This document shows, piece by piece, positions 1 to 7,165 of a DNA stretch of 15,241 nucleotides (within the stretch, counting starts at the first letter, position 1; every line of letters begins with the position of its first letter). The notes under the pieces are model-generated. The model was given only the letters and a program-made list of their open reading frames with translations. It did no database searches and was not told the DNA's origin. The stretch comes from Oscillospiraceae bacterium. Its GTDB lineage: Bacteria > Bacillota_A > Clostridia > Oscillospirales > Oscillospiraceae. The DNA is taken from the NCBI GenBank assembly GCA_017550765.1, contig JAFZOC010000341.1:1-15241 (forward strand), given 5' to 3'. Position numbers and translations under genes: made by a program.

Positions 1-117
1 AAATGATATGACAGTCGAGGAAGGAAGGCCCTTTCGACATGGGATGCAAGATCGAGAGCAAGTCCGGTCGTGACAGGATGAAAGCGCGGCGGGGACGCCG
101 CAGAGGGGAGCATGACG

Positions 118-933
118 ATGGCGCTGAGAGCATACAACGGCCGCCTGGAGCTGGAGGGCGGCAAGATGAGCTATATCCGCTTCGGGAGCGGGGAGAAGGC
201 CCTGCTGCTCCTGCCGGGGGCCGGGGACGGCTTCAAGACCGTGGAGGGCACCGCCCTGCCCTTCGCCCTGGGCTACCGCGCCCTGGCAAAGGACTTCACC
301 GTCTATGCCTTCAGCCGCCGGGAGCCTCTGCCGGAGGGCAGCTCCACCCGGGACATGGCCCGGGATCTGGCCGCGGCCATGGACGCCCTGGGCCTGGAGC
401 GCGCCTGCGTGCTGGGGGTGTCCATGGGCGGGATGATCGCCCAGTGGCTGGCGATCGACCATGCGGAGAAGGTGGAGCGTCTGGTGCTGGCGGTGAGCGC
501 TGCCCGGCCCAACGACACCATGCGGGAGGCCCTGGGGCGCTGGATGGAGCTGGCGGAGCAGGGCGCGTACAAGTCGATCATGGTGGACACGGCGGAGCGC
601 TCCTATTCGGCCCGGACGGTGAAGAAGCAGCGGGCGGCCTACGCTCTTCTGGGGAGCCTGACGAAGCCCCGGAGCTTCCAGCGCTTCCTGATCCAGTGCC
701 GCGCCTGCCTGGAGCATGACGCCTATGCCCTGCTGCCCCGGATCTGCTGCCCCACGCTGGTGCTGGGCGGCGACGCGGACAGGATCGTGTCGCCCGAGGG
801 CTCCCGGGAGCTGGCGGCCCAGATCCCCGGGGCGCAGCTCCGGCTGTACGAGGGCCTGAGCCACGCCGCCTACGAGGAGGCGGAGGGCTTTCTGGAGCAG
901 GTGGCGGCCTTTTGTCTGGCAAAACAGTGCTGA
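118..933 (+). CDS. alpha/beta-fold hydrolase
   Basis: Serine hydrolase of the alpha/beta superfamily, probably cytosolic, since no signal peptide is seen. Substrate unknown. From the start used here (271 residues) the nucleophile elbow GVSMGG puts the catalytic serine near residue 102. A GGDADRIV segment supplies the acid (Asp219 or Asp221) and LSHAAY supplies His249, so the triad is complete and in the usual order. The oxyanion-side motif LLPGAGDG lies near residues 32-39. An ATG six bases upstream (112) is in frame but sits one base from the purine-rich GAGGGGAG; the ATG at 118 has a normal 7-base spacing and is preferred. A small hairpin (86-91 with 96-101) precedes the ribosome site. The gene is separated from pssA by about 160 bases containing a promoter, so it is probably not part of that operon. 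Family is confident; specific function (esterase, lipase, peptidase) is not. Confidence 0.88.
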   Translation: MALRAYNGRLELEGGKMSYIRFGSGEKALLLLPGAGDGFKTVEGTALPFALGYRALAKDFTVYAFSRREPLPEGSSTRDMARDLAAAMDALGLERACVLGVSMGGMIAQWLAIDHAEKVERLVLAVSAARPNDTMREALGRWMELAEQGAYKSIMVDTAERSYSARTVKKQRAAYALLGSLTKPRSFQRFLIQCRACLEHDAYALLPRICCPTLVLGGDADRIVSPEGSRELAAQIPGAQLRLYEGLSHAAYEEAEGFLEQVAAFCLAKQC

Positions 934-965
934 GCGCAAAAAAATGTCGCTTTGGCGAAAAAAGC

Positions 966-995
966 TGTACGCGGCAGCAAGTTTTGCTATATAAT
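966..995 (+). promoter_or_regulatory. putative promoter for the pssA operon
   Basis: A consensus TATAAT (990-995) sits in an AT-rich island inside otherwise very GC-rich sequence. A TG two bases before an overlapping TATATA (985-993) would make an extended -10 element. No good -35 hexamer is seen; TGTACG at 966-971 is weak. Transcription would start near 1002, leaving a GC-rich leader of about 90 bases that includes a 6-bp hairpin (1015-1020 with 1025-1030). Confidence 0.55.
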
Positions 996-1091
996 ATCAT
1001 GTTGCGAAGGAGCGCGCGGGACGGCCCGCGGCCTCCCCACGCGGACCTTGTCTCTGCGGATGCGGAAGAAAGAGAGAGGAGCGAAGAAGGA

Positions 1092-1790
1092 ATGATCGGC
1101 GTATACGACTACACGGTGATCCTGACCTATCTGTCCCTGCTGTCCGGCTGCACGGGGATGATCATCGCCATGAGCGGACTGGGACACCCCTATCTGGGCA
1201 TGTTCTTCATGCTGTTCTCGGGGCTCTGCGACGGCTTCGACGGCCGGGTCGCCCGGACCAAGAAGGACCGCAGCAGCCTGGAGAAGCGCTTCGGCGTCCA
1301 GATCGACTCCTTCGCGGACCTGATCTCCTTCGGCGTGCTGCCGGCGGCGATCGGCATGTCCATGCTCCGGGCCAGCAGCAAGTTCTCCGACCTGCCCTAC
1401 CGGATGGAGAGCGGGCAGATGCGCATCTATCCCATCCTGCTGTTCCTGATCGCGCTGCTGTACATCCTGGCGGCGATGATCCGCCTGGCCTACTTCAACG
1501 CCACCGAGGAGGAGCGGGAGCAGGAGGCCCAGGAGAAGGGCGCGTGCTACTACACGGGCCTGCCCGTCACCGCGGCGGCCCTGGTCTTCCCCATGGTCCT
1601 GCTGCTGCACTACATCCCGCGCTTCGACCTGTCCATCGTCTACTTCATCGTGATGCTGGTGATGGCGGTGCTCTTCGTGGGCGGCTTCAAGATCAAGAAG
1701 CCCGGGAAGAAGGGCCTCGCGATCATGGTGGCGGTCGGCCTCGGAGAATTCATCCTCTATCTGGTCCTGACCTACCTGACCAAGAGCTGA
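1092..1790 (+). CDS. pssA: CDP-alcohol phosphatidyltransferase, probable phosphatidylserine synthase
   Basis: Membrane enzyme expected to transfer the phosphatidyl group of CDP-diacylglycerol to L-serine, giving phosphatidylserine and CMP. The 232-residue protein has several hydrophobic segments (about 8-30, 34-46, 113-135, 160-175, 181-198, 208-230). The CDP-alcohol signature lies in residues 50-76: Asp50, Gly51, Ala54, Arg55, then Gly68, Asp72 and Asp76. The gap between Arg55 and Gly68 is 12 residues rather than the usual 8; from memory, this longer loop is seen in clostridial members. The serine specificity is inferred mainly from the directly following psd gene, whose ATG overlaps this stop codon. 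The frame stays open upstream to an ATG at 999, but the 1092 start follows GAGGAG/AAGGA sites and begins with family-like sequence. It could instead be another CDP-alcohol transferase, but linkage to psd makes Pss by far the best call. Confidence 0.88.
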   Translation: MIGVYDYTVILTYLSLLSGCTGMIIAMSGLGHPYLGMFFMLFSGLCDGFDGRVARTKKDRSSLEKRFGVQIDSFADLISFGVLPAAIGMSMLRASSKFSDLPYRMESGQMRIYPILLFLIALLYILAAMIRLAYFNATEEEREQEAQEKGACYYTGLPVTAAALVFPMVLLLHYIPRFDLSIVYFIVMLVMAVLFVGGFKIKKPGKKGLAIMVAVGLGEFILYLVLTYLTKS

Positions 1791-2617
1791 TGGGCGCGCT
1801 GGACTTTCTGTACGGCACCGTCCCCGGGCGGCTGCTGCTGGCGCCGCTGCTGCGCCCCGGGATCTCCCGTGCCTGCGGCGCCTTTCTGGAGACAGGGACC
1901 TCCAAGCTGCTGATCGGCCCCTTCGTCCGCTCGACGGGGATCGATACCGCGGACTACGACCTGTCCCAGATCCACAGCTTCAACGACTTCTTCTGCCGCC
2001 CCCTGAAGCCGGACAGGCGTCCGGTCGACCGGACGCCGGAGGCCCTGATCGCCCCCTGCGACGCCTGGCTCACCGCGCTGCCGGTCACAGAGGGCATGGT
2101 CCTGCCGGTGAAACAGAGCCGCTTCAGCCTGGCGCGGATGCTGGACGACCGAGAGCTGGCCGCCTCCTTCGAGGGCGGCTGGTGCCTGGTCTTCCGCCTG
2201 TGCGTGGAGCACTATCACCGCTACTGCTGGATCGACGGCGGCACGAAGCGGGCGAACGTGTATCTGCCGGGCCTGTTCCACACGGTGCGGCCTGTGGCGC
2301 TGGAGAAGGTCCCGGTGTTCACCGAGAACGCCCGGGAGTATGCCGTCCTGGAGAGCGAGAACTTCGGCACGCTGGTGCAGATGGAGATCGGGGCGCTGTT
2401 GGTGGGGAAGATCTGCAACGAACGGCCCGGCCCGGGCCAGGTCCTGCGGGGGCAGGAGAAGGGCCATTTCGCCTTCGGCGGATCTACGATCGTCGTCCTG
2501 CTCCGGAAAGGGGCTGTCGAGCTCCCGCCGGAGCTGCTGCGCGCCTCGGAGCGGGGGATCGAACAGGCGGTGAAGATGGGCCAGAGGATCGGCGTCGCCT
2601 GCGGACAAAGAGACTGA
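1790..2617 (+). CDS. psd: phosphatidylserine decarboxylase proenzyme
   Basis: Converts phosphatidylserine to phosphatidylethanolamine and CO2 at the membrane, using a pyruvoyl group made by self-cleavage. The 275-residue proenzyme carries the GGST cleavage motif at 230-233; cleavage before Ser232 would give a beta chain of 231 residues and an alpha chain of about 44. The self-processing triad fits Asp91 (in PCDAW), His143 (in HYHRY) and Ser232. HSFNDFFCRPLKP near residue 62 is the typical N-terminal family motif. The start ATG overlaps the pssA stop (TGATG), implying translational coupling. Longer in-frame upstream sequence reads through pssA in another frame and is not credible. The length and GGST variant fit the short clostridial Psd type rather than LGST enzymes of proteobacteria. 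No key residue is missing. Confidence 0.95.
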   Translation: MGALDFLYGTVPGRLLLAPLLRPGISRACGAFLETGTSKLLIGPFVRSTGIDTADYDLSQIHSFNDFFCRPLKPDRRPVDRTPEALIAPCDAWLTALPVTEGMVLPVKQSRFSLARMLDDRELAASFEGGWCLVFRLCVEHYHRYCWIDGGTKRANVYLPGLFHTVRPVALEKVPVFTENAREYAVLESENFGTLVQMEIGALLVGKICNERPGPGQVLRGQEKGHFAFGGSTIVVLLRKGAVELPPELLRASERGIEQAVKMGQRIGVACGQRD

Positions 2618-2629
2618 GGAGGAACGGAC

Positions 2630-3301
2630 ATGGACAAGAAACTCGTTGGACAGGCGCTGACCAAGTTCGCGCTGGGCCTGGCGCTGATGGGGCTGCTGAT
2701 CTTCCTCCCGGCGGGGACCCTGCAGTACTGGCAGGGCTGGCTCCTGATGGGGATCCTCTTCGTGCCCATGTTCATCGCCGGCCTGGTGATGATGGCCAAG
2801 GCCCCGGAGCTGCTGCGCAAGCGGCTGGAGGCCCGGGAGCAGGAGGGCGAGCAGCGGACCGTGATCGCCCTGAGCGGGCTCATGTTCCTCGTGGGCTTCA
2901 TCCTGGCGGGGCTGGACTTCCGCTTCCGGTGGCTCGTCCTGCCCGCATGGGTCCCGATCGCGGCGGCGGTGCTGTTCCTGCTGGGCTATCTGCTCTTCGG
3001 CGAGGTCCTGCGGGAGAACAGCTACCTGGCCCGGACCATCGAGGTCCAGGAGGGCCAGCGCGTGATCGACACCGGGCTCTACGGGGCGGTGCGCCATCCC
3101 ATGTACGCCGCCACGATCCTCATGTTCCTAGCCATGCCCCTGGTGCTGGGCTCCCTGATCGCCTTCCCCGTGTTCCTCTGCTATCTGCCGATCATCGCCA
3201 AGCGGATGCGCAACGAGGAGAAGGTGCTGGAGGAGGGCCTACCCGGATACCGGGACTATGAGAAGAAGGTCCGCTACCGGGTGATCCCCTTCCTCTGGTG
3301 A
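2630..3301 (+). CDS. isoprenylcysteine carboxyl methyltransferase-family membrane protein
   Basis: Predicted integral membrane SAM-dependent methyltransferase of the ICMT/phospholipid-methyltransferase group, 223 residues. Hydrophobic segments lie near 12-29, 37-55, 79-97, 103-123 and 160-190. The C-terminal half holds the family signature: TGLYGAVRHPMYA (148-160), a glutamate pair at 196-197, PGYRDYEKKVRYRVIPFLW to the end. These residues form the SAM-binding part in characterised relatives. It starts 12 bases after psd with a strong GGAGGAA site, so it belongs to the pssA-psd transcript. Bacteria with this family usually lack prenylated CaaX proteins, so the substrate is unknown. The position after Psd makes methylation of phosphatidylethanolamine or another lipid a reasonable but untested idea. 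Family confident, reaction inferred. Confidence 0.85.
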   Translation: MDKKLVGQALTKFALGLALMGLLIFLPAGTLQYWQGWLLMGILFVPMFIAGLVMMAKAPELLRKRLEAREQEGEQRTVIALSGLMFLVGFILAGLDFRFRWLVLPAWVPIAAAVLFLLGYLLFGEVLRENSYLARTIEVQEGQRVIDTGLYGAVRHPMYAATILMFLAMPLVLGSLIAFPVFLCYLPIIAKRMRNEEKVLEEGLPGYRDYEKKVRYRVIPFLW

Positions 3302-3366
3302 GCGGGGATCCGGGACCATCACAAAAGAAAGGAACGGGGCGCCGTGGCACCCCGAGACGAAAGACC

Positions 3367-5637
3367 ATGAGCATCCGATATGACGCCCGGGAGCGGACTT
3401 TGACGCTGGAGACGCGGGAGAGCAGCTACCAGATGCAGATCTCCCCCCTGGGCTACCCGATCCATACCTACTACGGCCGAAGGGCGGAAGGGCCCTTCGG
3501 CGCGCTGCATCTCCGGAAGGACGTGGGCTTCTCGCCGGTCCCCTACGAACTGGCGGGGGAGACCCGGGGCTGGTCCCTGGACACCATGCCCCAGGAGTAC
3601 AGCGGCGCCAACGCCGGGGACTTCCGCCTGAGCAGCCTCTGCGCGGCGGACGCCGCCGGACGGCGGGGCGCGGATCTGCGCTATGTCCGCCATGAGATCC
3701 GCCGCGGGAAATACGCCCTCAAGGGCCTGCCCGCCGCCTTCGCCCGGGAGGACGAGGCGGAGACCCTGTCGCTCGTCCTGCGGGACGACGCGCTGGCTCT
3801 GGAGGCGGAGCTCCTCTACGCCGTGTACCCGGAGCGGGACGTCATCACCCGCGCCGTGCGCGTCCGCAACTGCGGCGCAGGGCCCCTGCGGCTGGAGAAG
3901 GCGGCCTCCTGCTGCCTGGACCTGCCCTTCGGGGACTGGGACCTGCTGCAGCTCCACGGCCGCCACGCCATGGAGCGCCAGGCGGAGCGCGCCCCGGTGC
4001 GCAGCGGGATCCACAGCATCTCCTCCAAGCGGGTGGCCTCCGGCCACCAGCAGAGCCCCTTCCTGATCCTCTGTGACCGCCACGCCACCGAGGACGCGGG
4101 CGACTGCCTGGGGGCCATGCTGGTCTGGTCCGGCAGCTTCCGCATCGATCTGGAGCTGGACCAGATGGGCTCCCTGCGGACCGTGCTCGGCGTCCAGGAC
4201 GAGGGCTTTTCCTGGGCCCTGGAGCCGGGGGAGAGCTTCGACGCCCCCGAGGTGCTGCTCTGCTATCGCCACGACGGGCTCAACGCCCTGTCCCAGCATC
4301 TCCACCGCTTCCTGCGGGAGCGGCTCTGCCGCAGCCGCTACAGCCGGAGCGCCAGGCCGGTGCTGCTGAACAACTGGGAGGCGACCTACTTCGACCTCGA
4401 CAGCGAGAAGGTCCTCGCCATCGCCCGGGAGGCCAGGGACCTGGGCGCGGATCTCTTCGTGCTGGACGACGGCTGGTTCGGCCGCCGCAACGACGACCGC
4501 AGCAGTCTGGGCGATTGGACCGCGAACGAGGAGAAGCTCCCCGGCGGCCTGGAGCCGCTGATCGCGGCCGTCCACGGCATGGGCCTGCGCTTCGGCCTCT
4601 GGGTGGAGCCGGAGATGGTCAGCGAGGAGTCGGCGCTCTATCGGGCCCATCCAGACTGGGCGCTCCGGGTCCCCGGGCGGCTGCCCAGCCTGAGCCGCAG
4701 CCAGCTGGCCCTGGATCTGAGCCGGCAGGAGATCTGCGACTGGATTTGCGACACCGTGGCGGGGCTCCTGCGCCGCTACAAGATCGACTATATCAAGTGG
4801 GACATCAATCGGAGCCTGACAGACCTCTACAGCCCCGCCCTGCCGCCGGAGCGCCAGGGGGAGCTGGCCTGCCGCTGCACCCTGGGGCTCTATGCCATCC
4901 TGGAGCGGCTCACCGGGGAGTTCCCAAACGTGCTCTTCGAAGGCTGCGCCGGCGGCGGCGGGCGCTTCGACGCGGGGATGCTGGCCTACTGCCCGCAGAT
5001 CTGGTGCAGCGACGACACCGACCCCATCGAGCGTCTGGAGATCCAGCGGGGGACCAGCTACGGCTACCCGCTCTCCGCCATGGGGGCCCACATCTCCGCC
5101 TCGCCCAACCACCAGACCGGTCGTCACACCCCCATGGGCACCCGGGCGACGGTGGCCATGGCCGGCGGCTTCGGCTGCGAGCTGGACCCCGGGAAACTCA
5201 GCGAGGAGGACAAAGAGCAGGTCCGCCGCGCCATCCGGCTCTACCGGGAGCGGGAGGAGCTCATCCGCGAGGGGGACTACTTCCGTCTGACGGAGCTGGA
5301 CGATCCCCGGGACCATGAGGCCTGGGCCGTGGTGGCCCCGGACAGGAGCCGGTGCCTCGTGAGCCTGGTCGTGACCCACACGCGGGCCAACGCCCGGCCG
5401 CTGCATCTGCGTCTGAAGGGCCTGGACCCGGCGTCGCGGTATCGGATCGAGCGGCTGGACTTCTTCGGCGCATACCTGCCGGAGCCGCCGGAGGAGCCGC
5501 CCCGGATCTGGAGCGGCGCGGCGCTCCTGTACGCGGGGCTGACCCTGCCCCGGATGATGGGCGACTGGCCCTGCGCGCAGATCGAGCTGCGGCGTGTCGC
5601 GGACCCGACGCGGGAAGAGCCGGAGGGGCGCGCATGA
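3367..5637 (+). CDS. GH36 alpha-galactosidase
   Basis: Hydrolyses terminal alpha-1,6-galactose from melibiose, raffinose-family sugars or galactomannan fragments. There is no signal peptide, so it is probably cytosolic. At 756 residues it has full family length: an N-terminal beta-sandwich (about 1-330), a TIM barrel starting near LLNNWEATYFD and a short C-terminal sheet domain. The nucleophile is Asp479 in YIKWDINR and the acid/base is Asp549 in WCSDDTDPIERL; these positions are almost the same as in characterised Geobacillus enzymes. LDDGWFGRRNDD, EGCAGGGGRFD and SPNHQTGR are further GH36 motifs. A GTG at 3298 overlaps the previous stop (GTGA) and is in frame, but would add 23 arginine/glycine/lysine-rich residues unlike the family, so the ATG at 3367 is preferred although its ribosome site is weak. 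No sugar transporter or regulator lies nearby. Followed by an ATGA overlap. Confidence 0.95.
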   Translation: MSIRYDARERTLTLETRESSYQMQISPLGYPIHTYYGRRAEGPFGALHLRKDVGFSPVPYELAGETRGWSLDTMPQEYSGANAGDFRLSSLCAADAAGRRGADLRYVRHEIRRGKYALKGLPAAFAREDEAETLSLVLRDDALALEAELLYAVYPERDVITRAVRVRNCGAGPLRLEKAASCCLDLPFGDWDLLQLHGRHAMERQAERAPVRSGIHSISSKRVASGHQQSPFLILCDRHATEDAGDCLGAMLVWSGSFRIDLELDQMGSLRTVLGVQDEGFSWALEPGESFDAPEVLLCYRHDGLNALSQHLHRFLRERLCRSRYSRSARPVLLNNWEATYFDLDSEKVLAIAREARDLGADLFVLDDGWFGRRNDDRSSLGDWTANEEKLPGGLEPLIAAVHGMGLRFGLWVEPEMVSEESALYRAHPDWALRVPGRLPSLSRSQLALDLSRQEICDWICDTVAGLLRRYKIDYIKWDINRSLTDLYSPALPPERQGELACRCTLGLYAILERLTGEFPNVLFEGCAGGGGRFDAGMLAYCPQIWCSDDTDPIERLEIQRGTSYGYPLSAMGAHISASPNHQTGRHTPMGTRATVAMAGGFGCELDPGKLSEEDKEQVRRAIRLYREREELIREGDYFRLTELDDPRDHEAWAVVAPDRSRCLVSLVVTHTRANARPLHLRLKGLDPASRYRIERLDFFGAYLPEPPEEPPRIWSGAALLYAGLTLPRMMGDWPCAQIELRRVADPTREEPEGRA

Positions 5638-6104
5638 GCGCCGCCGGCATTGAGCGCGTCCGGATCCGGGAGGCGGAGCCCGGCGAGGAACTGTTCCGGG
5701 AGCTGATCCGGCTGTCGGAAGACTGGGAGGCGGAGGGCAGCTGCTACGGCTACCGCCGCAACGGGCGGGCGGACCTGGAGGGCCGGCGCGTCTTCGTGGC
5801 GGAGCTGGACGGCGCGATCCTGGGCTACCTGTTCGGGGTCTCGGAGCGGGCGGAGAAGATGCGCTCCATCATGCCCGACGGCACGCCCTTTTTTGAGATC
5901 GAGGAGCTGTACGTGGCCCCCGCGTACCGGAGCCGCGGCCTGGGCGGCCGGCTCTTCCGCGGGGCGGAGGAGGCTCTGCGGGACGGCGGAGCGGCGTATC
6001 TGCTCCTGAGCACCGCCAGCAGGAACTGGCGCGCGGTCCTGCATTTTTACATCGACGAGATGGAGATGTCCTTCTGGAGCGCCAGGCTTTTCAAAAAGCT
6101 CTGA
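5634..6104 (+). CDS. GNAT-family N-acetyltransferase
   Basis: Acetyl-CoA-dependent acetyltransferase of 156 residues, cytosolic, acceptor unknown. The core FFEIEELYVAPAYRSRGLGG (86-105) contains the strand-4 region and the pyrophosphate-binding motif Arg99-x-Arg-Gly-x-Gly. A later segment (SRNWRAVLHFYIDE, 129-142) is the usual C-terminal GNAT motif with an aromatic near the CoA thiol. The end, SFWSARLFKKL, resembles clostridial relatives as I recall them. The start codon overlaps the alpha-galactosidase stop as ATGA, so translation is coupled. It could modify a protein N-terminus or a small amine; nothing in the sequence decides this. Confidence 0.88.
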   Translation: MSAAGIERVRIREAEPGEELFRELIRLSEDWEAEGSCYGYRRNGRADLEGRRVFVAELDGAILGYLFGVSERAEKMRSIMPDGTPFFEIEELYVAPAYRSRGLGGRLFRGAEEALRDGGAAYLLLSTASRNWRAVLHFYIDEMEMSFWSARLFKKL

Positions 6105-6139
6105 CCAGCACCGGAAGGATCGGGAGAAAGGAGACCGCC

Positions 6140-6313
6140 ATGCTGCCCCGAGATCCCATGATCTTATATAGTTATGTAAACCAAAAGCTGCGGGACGAGT
6201 ACCCGGACCTGGACGCCCTGTGCGAGGATCTGGAGCTGGACCGGGGCGAGCTGGAGGCGCGGCTGGCCGCGGCGGGCTTCGCCTACGATGCCGGGCGCAA
6301 CTGTTTTCGCTGA
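6140..6313 (+). CDS. DUF4250 domain small protein
   Basis: A 57-residue protein beginning MLPRDPMILYSYVNQKLRDE and continuing with a Leu/Asp/Glu-rich helical segment to the end FAYDAGRNCFR. The pattern L-P-x-D-P-M-I-L-x-S-Y-V-N-x-K-L-R-D, then Y-x-x-L-D-x-L-C-x-D-L, matches DUF4250, a short family of Bacillota with no known function. It looks like a small helix-turn-helix-sized fold, but no DNA-binding role is established. AAAGGAG (6127-6133) precedes the ATG by 6 bases. It lies 35 bases after the acetyltransferase and 12 bases before the NUDIX gene, so all three are probably on one transcript. It is short enough to be missed by length-filtered gene calling. Confidence 0.85.
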   Translation: MLPRDPMILYSYVNQKLRDEYPDLDALCEDLELDRGELEARLAAAGFAYDAGRNCFR

Positions 6314-6325
6314 GGGGAGGTCCCT

Positions 6326-6775
6326 ATGGGCTACATCGAAGAGCTGCGCGCCCTGGTGGGGCACCGGCGGCTGATCCTCTGCGGCAGCAGCGTGGTGATC
6401 CGCAACGACAGGGGGGAACTGTTGCTCCAGAAGCGGGTGCATCCCGCGGGCCGCTGGGCCTTCCCGGGCGGGCTCATGGAGCTGGGGGAGTCCGCCGAGG
6501 ACACCGCCCGCCGGGAGGTCCGGGAGGAGACGTCCCTGGAGCTGGGCGAACTGCGCCTCATCGGGGTCTACTCCGGGCCGGACGCCCTGTGCTCGGCCCC
6601 CAACGGGGACGAGTGGTATGTGGTGAACGTGGCCTATGCCTGCGACGAGCCGATCGGCGAGGCGAAGGTCAACGACGCGGAGTCCCTGGCCCTGGCATGG
6701 GTCCGGCCGGAGGAGATCCCGGACGGCCTGGTGAGCAGCCACAAGAAGATCCTGAAGGACTATCTGGAGATGTGA
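6326..6775 (+). CDS. NUDIX hydrolase
   Basis: Cytosolic pyrophosphohydrolase of 149 residues that should cleave a nucleoside diphosphate linked to another group; substrate unknown. The Nudix box begins at Gly49 (GLMELGE, Glu55) and runs through Arg63-Glu64-Val-x-Glu67-Glu68. The metal-binding glutamates are present, while the usual glycine after EEx is Ser70, a tolerated change. WAFPGG precedes the box as expected. A TGAGGGGAGG ribosome site overlaps the DUF4250 stop region, 5-8 bases before the ATG. A sugar-nucleotide or ADP-ribose-type substrate is possible, but the specificity loops give no firm clue. Confidence 0.9.
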   Translation: MGYIEELRALVGHRRLILCGSSVVIRNDRGELLLQKRVHPAGRWAFPGGLMELGESAEDTARREVREETSLELGELRLIGVYSGPDALCSAPNGDEWYVVNVAYACDEPIGEAKVNDAESLALAWVRPEEIPDGLVSSHKKILKDYLEM

Positions 6776-6826
6776 CGGGAACATATCGCGCCCGTTTTCG
6801 TCTGGACCGGAGAAGGAGGGAGCGAA

Positions 6827-7165
6827 ATGGACAAGTTCATCCCCTATGAGAAGCTCTCGAAAAAGAAAAAACGGGAGCTGGACGCGGCCCGCCGGGGCAG
6901 CTGGGGCGGCCTGAGCCCCGTGACCCGACGCCCCGAAGACCCCAAAGCCTATAAGCGGAAGAAGCTGCGGATCGAAGAGATCGATCCGCAGCTTCGTTGT
7001 ATGTGCAAGGCTCATCCCGCGCAGCCTGCGCCGGCAGACATCCTCAGCCCTCGCGCGGCCCGCGCGCCTCATCCGTCGACGCGGCCGGGCCGGCCGCCCC
7101 GGTCCCGCCGGGCGTCCGGACGCAGGAAGGGCGGCTCTGCCGCCCGGTCCAGCAGCGCGCCGTAG
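6827..7165 (+). CDS. small basic protein with unusual C-terminal extension
   Basis: The first 47 or so residues (MDKFIPYEKLSKKKKRELDA, then RRGSWGGLSPVTRRPEDPKAY) look like a conserved clostridial small protein of unknown function: charged, soluble, rich in Lys and Arg. GAAGGAGGG precedes the ATG, so the start is convincing. The frame then runs through a perfect 15-bp hairpin (6961-6995) and on for about 57 residues of Ala/Pro/Arg/Ser-rich sequence, the last 97 bases overlapping the opposite-strand amidohydrolase gene. That tail has no protein-like pattern. The full product would be 112 residues. Either a stop codon has been lost and a read-through tail added, or the message ends at the hairpin without a stop. 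The N-terminal half is likely a real gene; the end coordinate is uncertain. Confidence 0.6.
   Translation: MDKFIPYEKLSKKKKRELDAARRGSWGGLSPVTRRPEDPKAYKRKKLRIEEIDPQLRCMCKAHPAQPAPADILSPRAARAPHPSTRPGRPPRSRRASGRRKGGSAARSSSAP
6961..6995. terminator. perfect 15-bp hairpin, probable bidirectional terminator
   Basis: GAAGCTGCGGATCGA (6961-6975) pairs without mismatch with 6981-6995 around a 5-base loop AGAGA. The plus side continues with a moderately T-rich tract (GTTGTATGT); the minus side continues TTCCGCTTAT. It lies between convergent genes, as expected for a shared terminator, but inside the plus-strand reading frame. Confidence 0.65.

Noticed and set aside
39..719. 226-residue plus-strand open frame with AAGGAAGG upstream
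   Set aside because: Overlaps the alpha/beta hydrolase in another frame and is Gly/Arg/Pro-rich; only the hydrolase has motifs.
3298..3366. GTG start of the alpha-galactosidase overlapping the previous stop
   Set aside because: It would add a non-family basic extension; the ATG at 3367 begins with recognisable GH36 N-terminal sequence.
3319..5406. 695-residue minus-strand open frame opposite the alpha-galactosidase
   Set aside because: The opposite strand carries complete GH36 motifs; this frame is low-complexity and has no protein family signal.
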